A stretch of 64,000 nucleotides of DNA from Mariniblastus sp. Lineage in GTDB: Bacteria > Planctomycetota > Planctomycetia > Pirellulales > Pirellulaceae. How positions within the stretch are numbered: position 1 is the first letter of the stretch; every line of letters begins with the position of its first letter. The stretch lies in assembly GCA_022447605.1 (NCBI GenBank), contig JAKVBG010000013.1, positions 1-64,000 of the forward strand, given 5' to 3'. The notes beneath the pieces are model-generated. The model was not told the origin of the DNA, searched no databases, and saw only the letters and a list, made by a program, of their open reading frames with translations. The position numbers and the translations under genes are program-made. Of this stretch, positions 53,396 through 62,747 are shown piece by piece.

Positions 53396-56300
53396 ATGAC
53401 GTTTGCCCGTTGCCTGTTCACCCGAATGCTTTGCGTCGCGATTTTCTTGCTGCCGACCCCTATGCTCGTCTGCGGGCAGGAAGATGCCCACCAAAAATTG
53501 ACCGAGGCGACCCAGTTTCGGTCGATTGGACCGTTTCGTGGAGGTCGCTCGGCAGCCGTGACAGGTGTTCCTGGCAAGCCGATGTTGTATTACCAGGGGG
53601 CAGCCGGCGGAGGTGTCTGGAGAACCACCGATGGGGGATCGTCCTGGGAAAATCTATCGGACGGTTTTTTTGGTGGCTCCATCGGTGCCATCGAAGTGGC
53701 TCCCTCGGACCCCAACATTATCTATGTTGGTGGTGGCGAGGTGACCGTGCGGGGGAATGTTTCGCACGGCTATGGCATGTGGAAATCATATGACGGTGGT
53801 CAAACCTGGAAAGAATCCGGTCTGCAAGATTCCCGCCGCATTCCCAGAATTCGTGTCCATCCTACCAACCCGGATCTGGTCTATGCCGCCGTGCTGGGAC
53901 ATTTGCACGGACCGAATCAGGAGCGAGGTGTTTATCGCAGCCGCGATGGCGGTGCCAGCTGGGAGCGGATTCTGTTTGTCAGCGAGGAAGCGGGAGCGGT
54001 CGATCTGGTGATCGATCCCAACAACCCCCGTGTTCTCTATGCATCGATGTGGAAAGTGAAACGTACACCCTATAGCCTGGAGAGTGGCGGTGAGGGTTCG
54101 GGTATCTGGAAGAGTACAGATGGAGGTGATCACTGGACGGATATCAGTCGCAACAACGGATTGCCTAAAGGACCGCTGGGCATCAGTGGGGTCACGGTTT
54201 CCCCGGTCGATTCGAATCGGGTTTGGGCGATCGTCGAGGCCCCCGAGGGAGGCCTGTTTCGCAGCGATGACGCTGGTAAGACCTGGAAACGGGTGAATGA
54301 CGAACGAAAATTGCGCCAGCGGGCCTGGTACTATACCCGGGTCTATGCCGGTCCCCAGAACATCGATGAAGTCTACGTACTCAATGTGAGGTTCTGGCGG
54401 TCTACCGACGGGGGAAGCACCTTTAGCAGTATCTCCACGCCGCACGGCGATCACCACGATTTGTGGATTGCTCCCGAGGATCCTGACCGTATGGCGATTG
54501 CTGATGATGGTGGGGCTCAGGTCAGTTACAGTCGTGGCAAGAGTTGGTCGACCTACATGAACCAGCCGACTGCCCAGTTTTACCGCGTGACGACTGACAA
54601 CCATTTTCCCTACCGGATTTACGGTGCCCAGCAAGACAATTCCACCGTCCGCATCCGGCATCGAACGGATCGCGGTTCGATCGGAGAGCGTGACTGGGAA
54701 CCGACGGCCGGTGGTGAGAGTGGTCATATTGCGCCCGATCCGGTCGAGCCGGATATTGTCTACGGTGGTTCGTACGGCGGGTATTTGACGCGGATTGACC
54801 ATCGCACGGGTGAGCGTCGAAATATCCACATCTGGCCCGACAACCCGATGGGCCACGGGGCTGGCGATGGCAAATTCCGATTCCAGTGGAATTTCCCCAT
54901 TTTCTTTTCCCACCATCATCCCGGCACGCTGTACGCGGCCGGCAACGTCCTGTTCAAGACGGAAGACGAAGGTGCTTCGTGGCAGCAGATTAGTCCCGAT
55001 TTAACCCGCAACGATCCGTCGAAGCTCGGTTCGTCGGGAGGGCCTATTACCCAGGATAACACGAGTGTCGAATACTATTGCACCATCTTTGCAGCCTGTG
55101 AATCGCTGCATGAACCGGATGTGATATGGGTCGGTAGTGATGACGGGCTGATCCATGTCACCCGTGATGGGGGGAAGAACTGGTCGAATGTGACACCTCC
55201 CGGAATGCCCGAGTGGATGCAGATCAACAGCATTGAGCCGCACCCGACTGAAAAGGGCGGATTGTACGTTGCCGGGACCCGTTATAAATCGGACGACTTC
55301 AAACCTTACCTTTACAAAACTACTGACTACGGGGCGACCTGGCAGCCCATCAACAACGGGATCGATCGCAAACACTTTACCCGCGTACTCCGCGCTGACC
55401 CGGTCCGGCCTGGTCAATTGTTCGCCGGGACTGAAAGTGGCTTGTACATTTCGACGGATGACGGTGAGCACTGGCAGCCGTTTCAATGCAATCTTCCCGT
55501 TGTTCCGATTACCGACATGGTAATCAAGAATGATGACCTGGTGGTGGCTACCCAGGGACGCTCGTTCTGGGTCCTGGACGATCTTTCGTTGTTGCGGCAA
55601 TGGAAGCCGGAGCTGCTGAAGAAACCGATGCACCTGTTCTCGGGTCGACCGGTTTATCGCATGGGAGGGGGCGGGTCTCGCCGTGCGAGTGCAACGGCCG
55701 GCCAGAACGTTCCTTCGGGGGTCGACTTGCATCTCCATTTGAAGGAAGCGGTCGACGAGAAGCACCCGATCCAGCTTGAGCTGACCGATGCCAAGGGCAA
55801 CAGGGTCGGTTCCTACAGCACCAAGCCGGAAAAGAAACTCAAACAGAAAAAGTTGAACCTGTCTCCCGGCATGAACCTGGTCAACTGGGATATGCGGGTG
55901 CCGGGTGCGGAATCGTTTGAAGGTATGGTTTTGTGGGGAGGCGGATTGCAGGGGCCGCGGGTTGTGCCGGGCATTTACACGGCGACGCTGACCCAGGGAG
56001 ATCATTCGGAAACGGTCGAGTTTGAAATTCGCAAGGACCCTCGTTGTTCGGTTTCGGACGAAGATCTACAGGCGCAGTTCGAGTTCCTGATCGGGGTGCG
56101 GGACAAACTGACGGAAACCCATGAGATGATCAAGCAACTGCGCGAGGTCAAAGGCCAAATCGATTCCCTCAGTCAACGCCTGAAGGGCGAGACTTACCAG
56201 GCCATCCGGGAGCAGGGTCAGGAAATTACCGATCGATTATCAGCAATCGAAAAGAAACTTTACCAGACTCAAAACCAGAGCCCACAGGATCCGTTGAATT

Positions 56301-56521
56301 TTCCCATTCGTCTGAATAACCGACTCAGTTCATTGGTCGGCGTTGCCAGCATGGGCGACAATGCTCCGACGCGGCAGTCGATTGAAGTTCGCGATGTACT
56401 GGTGAGCGAAATCGACGCCCTGTTGGCGGAGGCCAAACAGATCCTGTCCCAGGATGTTCAGGCTTTCAATCAAAAGGTCTCCGCGGCCAACGTGCCGGCG
56501 ATTTTTGTTGATGACCAATAA
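53396..56521 (+). CDS. Large exported sortilin/VPS10-type beta-propeller protein
   Basis: About 1041 residues with a signal peptide (RMLCVAIFLLPTPMLVCG). The first ~700 residues are propeller blades with the sialidase Asp-box-like pattern (S-x-D-G-G-x-x-W): TTDGGSSWENLS, SYDGGQTWKES, SRDGGASWERI, STDGGDHWTDIS, SDDAGKTWKRV, TTDYGATWQPI, STDDGEHWQPF, the VPS10/sortilin-like or exo-sialidase-type fold. A C-terminal ~300 residues form a FlgD/Ig-like domain (VRGSYSTKPEKKLKQKKL region) and a coiled-coil-rich end (KGQIDSLSQRLKGETYQAIR). Many planctomycetes carry several such proteins of unproven activity; a glycosidase or adhesin role is possible. The ATG chosen has a GAGG element; a TTG 16 codons earlier is possible. 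Confidence 0.82.
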   Translation: MTFARCLFTRMLCVAIFLLPTPMLVCGQEDAHQKLTEATQFRSIGPFRGGRSAAVTGVPGKPMLYYQGAAGGGVWRTTDGGSSWENLSDGFFGGSIGAIEVAPSDPNIIYVGGGEVTVRGNVSHGYGMWKSYDGGQTWKESGLQDSRRIPRIRVHPTNPDLVYAAVLGHLHGPNQERGVYRSRDGGASWERILFVSEEAGAVDLVIDPNNPRVLYASMWKVKRTPYSLESGGEGSGIWKSTDGGDHWTDISRNNGLPKGPLGISGVTVSPVDSNRVWAIVEAPEGGLFRSDDAGKTWKRVNDERKLRQRAWYYTRVYAGPQNIDEVYVLNVRFWRSTDGGSTFSSISTPHGDHHDLWIAPEDPDRMAIADDGGAQVSYSRGKSWSTYMNQPTAQFYRVTTDNHFPYRIYGAQQDNSTVRIRHRTDRGSIGERDWEPTAGGESGHIAPDPVEPDIVYGGSYGGYLTRIDHRTGERRNIHIWPDNPMGHGAGDGKFRFQWNFPIFFSHHHPGTLYAAGNVLFKTEDEGASWQQISPDLTRNDPSKLGSSGGPITQDNTSVEYYCTIFAACESLHEPDVIWVGSDDGLIHVTRDGGKNWSNVTPPGMPEWMQINSIEPHPTEKGGLYVAGTRYKSDDFKPYLYKTTDYGATWQPINNGIDRKHFTRVLRADPVRPGQLFAGTESGLYISTDDGEHWQPFQCNLPVVPITDMVIKNDDLVVATQGRSFWVLDDLSLLRQWKPELLKKPMHLFSGRPVYRMGGGGSRRASATAGQNVPSGVDLHLHLKEAVDEKHPIQLELTDAKGNRVGSYSTKPEKKLKQKKLNLSPGMNLVNWDMRVPGAESFEGMVLWGGGLQGPRVVPGIYTATLTQGDHSETVEFEIRKDPRCSVSDEDLQAQFEFLIGVRDKLTETHEMIKQLREVKGQIDSLSQRLKGETYQAIREQGQEITDRLSAIEKKLYQTQNQSPQDPLNFPIRLNNRLSSLVGVASMGDNAPTRQSIEVRDVLVSEIDALLAEAKQILSQDVQAFNQKVSAANVPAIFVDDQ

Positions 56522-56631
56522 GGTTCCTGTGCCAAGGAAACGGGTGACAGCCTGTCCGGAAATCCAGTTCAATCTTCTCTTCGACCGGTCTGAATCGACC
56601 GGGGCCGGGCCATTTTCCCGCTTTTTTGGAT

Positions 56632-56660
56632 TTGTCGGTATTTGGTCAGGGCACTACAAT
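56632..56660 (+). promoter_or_regulatory. Candidate promoter for the hpf-ptsN-ptsH set
   Basis: TTGTCG, a 17-base spacer and TACAAT, about 75 bases before the hpf start codon. Confidence 0.5.
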
Positions 56661-56735
56661 AAAGTGGCTTGGTTTGGGATCCGATAGCAGATGCGTCTGC
56701 AGGATGACCCAGGCGTGGCGATTGAAGGGGCGCTC

Positions 56736-57062
56736 ATGGAAACAACGGTAATCGTCAAGAATGGTCAATTGCCGGAGTCGGTTCAGGATATCCTCCGACA
56801 CAAGGCCTCGAAGCTACCGCGATTTTTTGATCGAACTACGCTCATCCAAGTCATTGTCGATATGCGACATGCTCAACCCAAAGTCGAGATCATCGTTTCA
56901 GCCGAAGAAGTGAATGATTTTTTTGCGAACGATTCTGGCACCAACGTTGTAAGTGCATTTGATGGTGCGTTGAACAAGATAGAAATTCAATTAAAGAAAC
57001 ACAAAGAAAAACGAAAGGGTCACCGCGGCTCCGAACCCAAAATCGACCTTTCATCAGAGTGA
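56736..57062 (+). CDS. hpf: Ribosome hibernation promoting factor (short HPF/YfiA type)
   Basis: A 108-residue S30AE-family protein. VIVKNGQLPESVQDILRHKAS and KLPRFFDRTTLIQVIVDM match the HPF fold, AQPKVEIIVSAEEV is the second strand pair, and SAFDGALNKIEIQLKKHKEKR the basic C-terminal helix that binds 16S rRNA. It parks ribosomes in the stationary phase. The ATG after GAAGGGG is used; a frame-open start 15 codons upstream has no site. It is the short type without the dimerising tail. Its place upstream of ptsN recalls the rpoN-hpf-ptsN cluster of proteobacteria. Confidence 0.87.
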   Translation: METTVIVKNGQLPESVQDILRHKASKLPRFFDRTTLIQVIVDMRHAQPKVEIIVSAEEVNDFFANDSGTNVVSAFDGALNKIEIQLKKHKEKRKGHRGSEPKIDLSSE

Positions 57063-57161
57063 TGGAATGAGTTGGGTTGCCTGCTTGTAGTTGGTGGTTT
57101 GCCGCCGAGTACATGGGCCAGGATGCGGACGGGTTGATCCACAACCGACAAGGATTTATTT

Positions 57162-57638
57162 ATGAAGTTTTCCGATTTTGTTAAAACCGAGTCGATTCAG
57201 GCGGAACTGAACGCGGATGACAAAGAAGGTGTCATTCGTGAATTGGTTACCAGTCTGATCGATAACGGCCAGTTGAGTGGCGACGAATATGAAAATATTG
57301 TCCAAGCCATTCTGGAGCGTGAAAAGCTGGGAAGCACGGGCATAGGGCGCGGTATCGCCGTTCCCCATACCAAGCACCCCAGTGTTCAAGACATTGTTGG
57401 CACCGTGGGTGTCAGCAGTAGCGGGGTAGCGTTTGAAAGCCTGGATGGTGAAAAGGTCCAGTTGTTTTTCATGCTTATCTCGCCACTCGATCGTCGCAAC
57501 GATCACCTCAAAGCTTTGGAAAATATTTCCAAGCAATTGCAAGACGATACGTTTTGTCGATTTTTGAAACAGTCAAAGTCGGCAGAAGATGTCCAGCAGA
57601 TTCTCGAAGAAGCGGACAACAATCAATTTGTTTCTTGA
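57162..57638 (+). CDS. ptsN: PTS EIIA-Ntr-type regulatory protein
   Basis: A 158-residue EIIA of the fructose/nitrogen class. The phosphorylatable His69 lies in GRGIAVPHTKHPSV. ERIEKLGSTGI-type ILEREKLGSTGIGRG precedes it, and VQLFFMLISPLDRRNDHLKAL is the family C-terminal block. It would take phosphate from HPr, encoded next, and act as a regulator of metabolism or ion balance rather than of sugar uptake, since no EIIB/EIIC gene is near. Cytoplasmic. Confidence 0.88.
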   Translation: MKFSDFVKTESIQAELNADDKEGVIRELVTSLIDNGQLSGDEYENIVQAILEREKLGSTGIGRGIAVPHTKHPSVQDIVGTVGVSSSGVAFESLDGEKVQLFFMLISPLDRRNDHLKALENISKQLQDDTFCRFLKQSKSAEDVQQILEEADNNQFVS

Positions 57639-57664
57639 ACATGGGTGATTGCTGCGGCAGATCT

Positions 57665-57955
57665 ATGCCAGACTCTACCTTCCGAACATCTGTAACCATT
57701 CAAAATGCCCAGGGCCTGCATATGCGCCCCGCATATTTGTTTGCAGAGACAGCGGCTCGATTTGACAGTCAAATCGAGGTAGAGAAAGACGATATTCGAA
57801 TTGACGGCAAGAGTGTACTTTCGATTCTGACACTGGGTGCGGCCCAAGGATCAGAAGTGAGTATTCAGGCCACCGGAAGTGATGCTCAGGACGCCATTCA
57901 TGCGTTGGAGCAACTAGTCGTTTCCGGATTTAACATGACCCGCGGGGAAGCCTGA
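57665..57955 (+). CDS. ptsH: HPr family phosphocarrier protein
   Basis: A 96-residue HPr. QGLHMRPAYLFAETAARF holds the active-site His19 (His15 in the classic numbering), and IRIDGKSVLSILTLGAAQGS carries Ser50 at the Ser46 site used by HPr kinase. I use the ATG at MPDSTFRTSVTI, since homology begins right after; an earlier in-frame ATG adds eight residues. It follows ptsN directly, so the pair is a phosphorelay. No ptsI is seen in the window. Confidence 0.9.
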   Translation: MPDSTFRTSVTIQNAQGLHMRPAYLFAETAARFDSQIEVEKDDIRIDGKSVLSILTLGAAQGSEVSIQATGSDAQDAIHALEQLVVSGFNMTRGEA

Positions 57956-58564
57956 CGCGGGATCGTTCGTTCGAATTAAATGACCGTCATAGATCTTTCA
58001 GCATTACCTTTGTTGAACCGGTTTGACCTGGAGTTTTGACAAAGATGATCGATTGGATCCATTCTGATCAGCCCGGCCTTAATGGCCGACGTGTCTGGAA
58101 ACATCCCGCACAGGGTGTTTCGGGAGCCGTCGGTAATGGGTGGCTGGGCTGGCCGTCACGATCCGATGCCAGGTCCGTCATGGTGCGGCCCGCGGTGATG
58201 ACCGCTGGAAAAAGAACCCTCTGGGCCACGAGTGAGAAGAGAGAGTCCCGCTCGCCCCGGCCATGCAATGAAAACATCAGACTATTGACAGCGCGGGGAG
58301 CCTTGAGATGCGTGGTGGATGGCATAGCCAAAAGCCAGCCCGCATTGCCGAGCTCCCCTCCGAGAGATTGTACATGTGGCATGTCTCGCAGGATCCCGAC
58401 AACGGGGTGCCTGAATGAGCCGCCTGCAATCCAAAGGCCAATCCCCATGCTTGTATCCTTGCAGTCCTGCAAGGAACGGGGGCAGGCCACCACCGATTTA
58501 CTTAGCAAAGCAAACAAACCCGGGCGGCGCCATGGCAGCGCACGCCCCATTGAAAGACAGACTT
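57956..58564. other. Long leader of the RNase E/G gene
   Basis: 609 bases between ptsH and the RNase gene. Both strands are open in long but unnatural frames with no good start sites or homology. It holds a perfect 20-bp palindrome (58456-58475) and other short inverted repeats. It may be a long 5' leader like the one used for RNase E autoregulation in E. coli, or hold a non-coding RNA that I cannot name; it does not match RNase P, tmRNA or SRP RNA landmarks. Confidence 0.5.
58456..58475. promoter_or_regulatory. Perfect palindrome in the RNase E/G leader
   Basis: TCCTTGCAG-TC-CTGCAAGGA: nine paired bases with two between. Either an operator or a tight hairpin (effective loop of four), about 90 bases before the RNase start codon. 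Confidence 0.55.
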
Positions 58565-60238
58565 ATGAAAAAGGAAATGTTGATCAACGCATCGCAGGCG
58601 GAAGAATGCCGGATCGCGATTGTTGAAAACGGACGCCTCGAAGAACTTTATGTCGAGCGCGCCAGCCAAGACAATTATGTCGGCAATATCTACAAGGGAA
58701 AAATCGTCAACTTGGAGCCAAGTATCCAAGCCGTCTTTGTCGATTTTGGAGTGGGGCGGAATGGTTTTCTGCACATCAGTGATGTCGAGCCCCGTTATTT
58801 TCGACAGGGCGGTTATGACCCGGACGAGATGATGCGCGAGGAGGCGCGTCAAAATCGAATCGCCGAACGGCAAGGTCGTCGACCACCTAACCGGGCCCAC
58901 TCCCGTCCTCGGATCAAGCCTCCCATTCAGGAACTATTCCAGCGTGGGGACGAGGTTCTGGTGCAGGTCATCAAGGAGGGAATTGGCAATAAAGGTCCCA
59001 CGCTTTCCACCTATATCAGTATCCCGGGACGGTATCTGGTCCTGATGCCTTCGCTGGGTCGCGTCGGTGTTTCCCGCAAAATTGAAGACGAGCAGGAACG
59101 GCGAAGGTTGAAGGATATTCTGTACGAGATCAATCCTCCCAAGGGGCTCGGTTTTATCGTGAGGACGGCTGGTGCCGGCCGTAACCGGAAAGAGCTTTCC
59201 AGGGACCTGGCCTACCTTCTCAGGCTCTGGAAAGTCATTGTGAAGCGTGTCAAAGAGGAACCGGCTCCCGTCGATATCTACGAAGAAAGCGACATGATCA
59301 TTCGCACCATTCGAGATATCGTGACCTCAGATATCGACAAGATCGTGGTTGATCGACAGTCGGCCTTTGACCGGGCGCGGGAGTTCTTGAGGCTGGTCAT
59401 GCCGCGACAGACAAGCAAGCTGGAACTCTATAAAGGTCGTGACCCTCTGTTTCACAACTTCAAACTAGAAGACGAGATCGCCAATATTCACTCTCGCGAA
59501 GTGGCACTGCCTGACGGGGGTTCGATCGTGATTGACCAAACAGAAGCCCTGGTAGCTATTGACGTGAACAGTGGCAACTTCAGGATTGATGATTCCGCCG
59601 AGGAGACGGCTTATCGCCTGAACCTGGCAGCGGCCAAGGAGATCGCGCGGCAATTGAGGTTGCGCGACCTGGGTGGCGTGATTGTGAATGACTTCATCGA
59701 TATGCGAAAAGAACGCCATCGCCGAGGACTCGAAAGAGAACTGCGGGATCTTACGAAACGTGATCGGGCCAGGACAAAAATTCTCCGTACCAGCCCGTTT
59801 GGCCTGGTGGAAATGACGCGACAACGGATTCGTCCGGGTTTGAAACGAAGTTTTTATAAGGCCTGTCCTTGTTGTTCGAACGGTTCGGTCAAAACGGAAG
59901 AGAGCATGGCTTTGGAAGTCGTTCGCATGCTGCACCTGGCAACCCAGCAAACCAAGTGCAGCACGGTCACCGTGAAGGTGAACGACCAGGTCTCCCATTT
60001 CCTGAACAACCAGAAACGACGAGAAGTGGCGGAACTGGAAGAGAAAGGAAGCATGGAGATCCACATTCGCGGTAGCGAAAATCTATTTCCCGAACATCTG
60101 GAGGTCGATTGCCGGGATGAAAAGGGGAACCAGGTCCGTTTGCCCAGATTGGGGACTCCGGGTCCGGCCCGAGCGACTGGGACAACGCCGGCTGCCAGAA
60201 CGGGTGGACGAAGCAGGAAATCGCATTCGAATGCCTGA
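58565..60238 (+). CDS. Ribonuclease E/G family endoribonuclease
   Basis: A 557-residue enzyme with the catalytic half of RNase E/G: an S1 domain (NYVGNIYKGKIVNLEPSIQA to GRNGFLHISDV) interrupted by a basic insertion (ARQNRIAERQGRRPPNRAHS) typical of some RNase E forms. Next come the RNase H-like and DNase-like parts with IDQTEALVAIDVNSGNF (metal-binding Asp) and GGVIVNDFIDM, and the zinc-link CPCC. Start at MKKEMLINAS as in RNase E/G. The long C-terminal scaffold of E. coli RNase E is missing, so it is Rng/short-Rne-like. It makes the initial cuts in mRNA decay and rRNA processing. Confidence 0.92.
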   Translation: MKKEMLINASQAEECRIAIVENGRLEELYVERASQDNYVGNIYKGKIVNLEPSIQAVFVDFGVGRNGFLHISDVEPRYFRQGGYDPDEMMREEARQNRIAERQGRRPPNRAHSRPRIKPPIQELFQRGDEVLVQVIKEGIGNKGPTLSTYISIPGRYLVLMPSLGRVGVSRKIEDEQERRRLKDILYEINPPKGLGFIVRTAGAGRNRKELSRDLAYLLRLWKVIVKRVKEEPAPVDIYEESDMIIRTIRDIVTSDIDKIVVDRQSAFDRAREFLRLVMPRQTSKLELYKGRDPLFHNFKLEDEIANIHSREVALPDGGSIVIDQTEALVAIDVNSGNFRIDDSAEETAYRLNLAAAKEIARQLRLRDLGGVIVNDFIDMRKERHRRGLERELRDLTKRDRARTKILRTSPFGLVEMTRQRIRPGLKRSFYKACPCCSNGSVKTEESMALEVVRMLHLATQQTKCSTVTVKVNDQVSHFLNNQKRREVAELEEKGSMEIHIRGSENLFPEHLEVDCRDEKGNQVRLPRLGTPGPARATGTTPAARTGGRSRKSHSNA

Positions 60239-60275
60239 GCGATTGCCATGAGCTGATCGATTGTTCGATCGGCGC

Positions 60276-60308
60276 AAAAAAAGAGCCGCGACACTGGGTC
60301 GCGGCTCT
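60276..60308 (-). terminator. Intrinsic terminator of the RTX-repeat gene
   Basis: A perfect 11-bp stem (AGAGCCGCGAC with GTCGCGGCTCT, 5-base loop) followed on the minus strand by seven T, 19 bases past the stop. Confidence 0.93.
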
Positions 60309-60326
60309 GTCTGTTTCGTGTTGGAT

Positions 60327-62747
60327 TTAGAATACCTCGAGTGCTTCGAACAGGCTGTCAACTACATTGATCTTGTTGATAACAAACTGTTTTTCGGCAC
60401 TGGCATTTTCAGTGAAGTACAGCTTCCAGACGCTGCCCCAGTCTTCGGATGGATTCCAGGTTCCAAATTGTTCTGAGAAATGCGCCGTTTTGCGATACCA
60501 CCAATCGTTGTCACCCGATCGGTTGAAGTACTGCAGGTCATCCGGCAAGTCCTGTTGCCATGATGAAATCGTAACAAACTGATTCCACAAGGCTCCCTTG
60601 TTGGGAAGGACTCCGGTAATTTCATCTGCTCCGGCCCAGTTGTGAGCAAATTCACGTGGCATCTCGGCAACGTGCAAAGCGTTGGCGCTCGCATCAAACT
60701 CATTCCAGTCAGCGAAACTGATCTGCCGTTCGTAACGAACCACTGGTTCGTACTGGCCTGTTTGGGGATTGTACTGCGAATCCGTATAGGTCTGCAGGAC
60801 GTTGGTCCCCAGTCGCTGAGATACCGGCAAAGTCATTTCCTTGATCATGACGATCGGGTCGACTGCGACCGAGTCCTTCAGGAGACGTGTGTTGTCGGTA
60901 CGCAGGTGCAACTGCTCCATGCCCAAGTCCATGACTTCCATTTCGGCATCGGTCCAAGCGGCCGTGCCGTCTCGGAACATCACCTTCGCATCGTGGACTT
61001 CCACGTTCCTGACATCGTCCTGGGAGTAGACCAGCAGGCGGTCCTTGCCGGGACCTCCATTGAGGACGTCAACATCACCCACACCGCTTACCAGGCTGTC
61101 ATTGCCCAGTTCGCCATACAGGGCGTCGGCCCCTCCCTCGCCATACAGGCGATCATAGTCATTTCCGCCGTGCAGTTCGTCGTTATCCGGACCACCCCGC
61201 AAGACGTCTCGTTGGTTGCCTCCGTAGATCAGGTCTTCACCCGCGTTCCCGTTGATCCGGTCAATTCCGTCTTGGCCAAAAAGGAAATCATTATCATTGC
61301 CACCGCTGATCACGTCATCGTCCGCTCCACCATAGGCGTAGTCGACGCCGCCCTGACCGTAAATGGTGTCGTTGCCCACATCGCCTGTCAGGAGGTCGTT
61401 GTCCGAGCCGCCGTACAGGGAGTCGTCACCGGTTCCACCATAAACCTTGTCGGCGCCACTGCTGCCGTAAACCTGGTCATCGCCAGCCTGGCCGGCGAGC
61501 GTATCATCGCCTCCTTCACCATCGATAAAGTCGGCTCCGTCGCCACCATAGATCGTGTCGTCCTGCGGTCCACCCAGAATGGAGTCGTTCCCCTGGTCGC
61601 CGGTGATCCTGTCCTCGCCACCGTTCCCCTGGATGACATCGTTACCGGCCTGTCCAGCGATAACATCATCGCCGGCGTTCCCCTGGATGTTGTCATTGTT
61701 TTCGTTACCGTACAGGAAGTCGTTGTCGGCCCCGCCGGTAATCGTATCATTACCGAATTGTCCGAAAATTCGGTCGGAACCCGCATCGCCGTTCAGGTTG
61801 TCATTGCCGAAACCGCCCCATACTTCATCATTGCCATCGTTGGCGTAAACCAGGTCGTCACCATCGCCGGCAATGACCAGGTCCGCATCATCACCGCCGT
61901 AGATCGCGTCATTCCCACCCGAACCAAACAGGTCGTCCGAACCACCCTGTCCGTAGAGGACATCGTCGTCGTTGCCTCCCACGATTTTGTCGAGGCCATC
62001 ACCACCTCGAATCGTGTCATTGCCATTGTTACCATTCAGGTTGTCGTCACCGTCGTTCCCCTGGATGTTGTCGTCGTCGTTTTGGCCATAGATTTCGTCC
62101 AGGCCCGAACCGCCGATAATCGTATCGTTGCCGTCATAACCGAAGGCAATATCATCGCCGTCGGCACAGTGCATGTAGTCATTACCGGTTCCGCCGTACA
62201 ACGTGTCGTTACCGGCATCGGCAAACATGATGTCGTCATCAGCACCACCGTACAGGAAGTCGGCGCCTTCCCCCGCATGGATGACGTCTTCCCCGTTGTT
62301 GCCGCGGAGGCCGTCGTTCCCGAGATTACCGTACAGGTAGTCGGCCCCGTTCCCCCCCTGGAACTGGTCGCTGCTGCTCCCTCCGTACAGGTAATCGTTG
62401 CCGTTATGACCGAAAGCGGTAGAACCGATATCGGTTGTATTCTTGAACCAGTCGTCACCTCCATAGCCGAAAAATTCGACCTGGGTAACGAGTGATTTTG
62501 TAAAATCTAGCTGGCCGACACCGTTGACACCGTTGAATGAGACGGTGACGTTGCCCGGGCTGACCGAATCGAAAACACGGACCGCATCTCTTTCCGCACT
62601 ACCATCGATCGTGATAACGCCGGTGACATCGTTGAAGCTGATACCAGCCAACAGGTTCTTTTGTTCCAGCAGTTCGTAGGAACTCTCGTTAATGATGGGG
62701 CGCGATCGTTTGGTTTGCCGTTTGGTTTTCTTGGCGGACCGAAACAT
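60327..62747 (-). CDS. RTX-type calcium-binding repeat protein with LEPR-XLL-like N-terminus
   Basis: About 806 residues. The start is the ATG after GGAG; the basic head MFRSAKKTKRQTKRSRP followed by YELLEQKNLLAG matches the LEPR-XLL-like sorting motif of planctomycete surface proteins, so no ordinary signal peptide is expected. From about residue 115 to 590 run tandem nonapeptides of the GGxGxDxxx type (GGNGADYLYG, GGTGNDYMHC, GGDGLDKIVG), which bind Ca2+ in a parallel beta-roll. The last ~215 residues are a non-repeat domain with many Trp/Tyr/Phe (SFADWNEFDAS, WNPSEDWGSVWKLYF) that may be the binding or secretion end. Probably a secreted adhesin or hemolysin-like surface protein. Confidence 0.88.
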   Translation of the reverse strand: MFRSAKKTKRQTKRSRPIINESSYELLEQKNLLAGISFNDVTGVITIDGSAERDAVRVFDSVSPGNVTVSFNGVNGVGQLDFTKSLVTQVEFFGYGGDDWFKNTTDIGSTAFGHNGNDYLYGGSSSDQFQGGNGADYLYGNLGNDGLRGNNGEDVIHAGEGADFLYGGADDDIMFADAGNDTLYGGTGNDYMHCADGDDIAFGYDGNDTIIGGSGLDEIYGQNDDDNIQGNDGDDNLNGNNGNDTIRGGDGLDKIVGGNDDDVLYGQGGSDDLFGSGGNDAIYGGDDADLVIAGDGDDLVYANDGNDEVWGGFGNDNLNGDAGSDRIFGQFGNDTITGGADNDFLYGNENNDNIQGNAGDDVIAGQAGNDVIQGNGGEDRITGDQGNDSILGGPQDDTIYGGDGADFIDGEGGDDTLAGQAGDDQVYGSSGADKVYGGTGDDSLYGGSDNDLLTGDVGNDTIYGQGGVDYAYGGADDDVISGGNDNDFLFGQDGIDRINGNAGEDLIYGGNQRDVLRGGPDNDELHGGNDYDRLYGEGGADALYGELGNDSLVSGVGDVDVLNGGPGKDRLLVYSQDDVRNVEVHDAKVMFRDGTAAWTDAEMEVMDLGMEQLHLRTDNTRLLKDSVAVDPIVMIKEMTLPVSQRLGTNVLQTYTDSQYNPQTGQYEPVVRYERQISFADWNEFDASANALHVAEMPREFAHNWAGADEITGVLPNKGALWNQFVTISSWQQDLPDDLQYFNRSGDNDWWYRKTAHFSEQFGTWNPSEDWGSVWKLYFTENASAEKQFVINKINVVDSLFEALEVF

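Noticed and set aside
53786..54919. Long minus-strand frame of 377 codons (another at 55001-56005)
   Set aside because: Antisense to the propeller protein, whose Asp-box repeats are clear.
57956..58564. RNase P, tmRNA or SRP RNA
   Set aside because: I looked for their conserved strings (GAGGAAAGTC, tmRNA ends, SRP GGTCAGG core) and found none.
58036..58626. 196-codon frame across the RNase leader
   Set aside because: No ribosome binding site, odd composition, overlaps the RNase start, and the opposite strand is equally open.
60642..62495. 617-codon open frame on the plus strand
   Set aside because: It is antisense to the RTX repeats; the repeated GGxGxD codons keep the opposite strand free of stops. 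The RTX frame has the signal, repeats and terminator.
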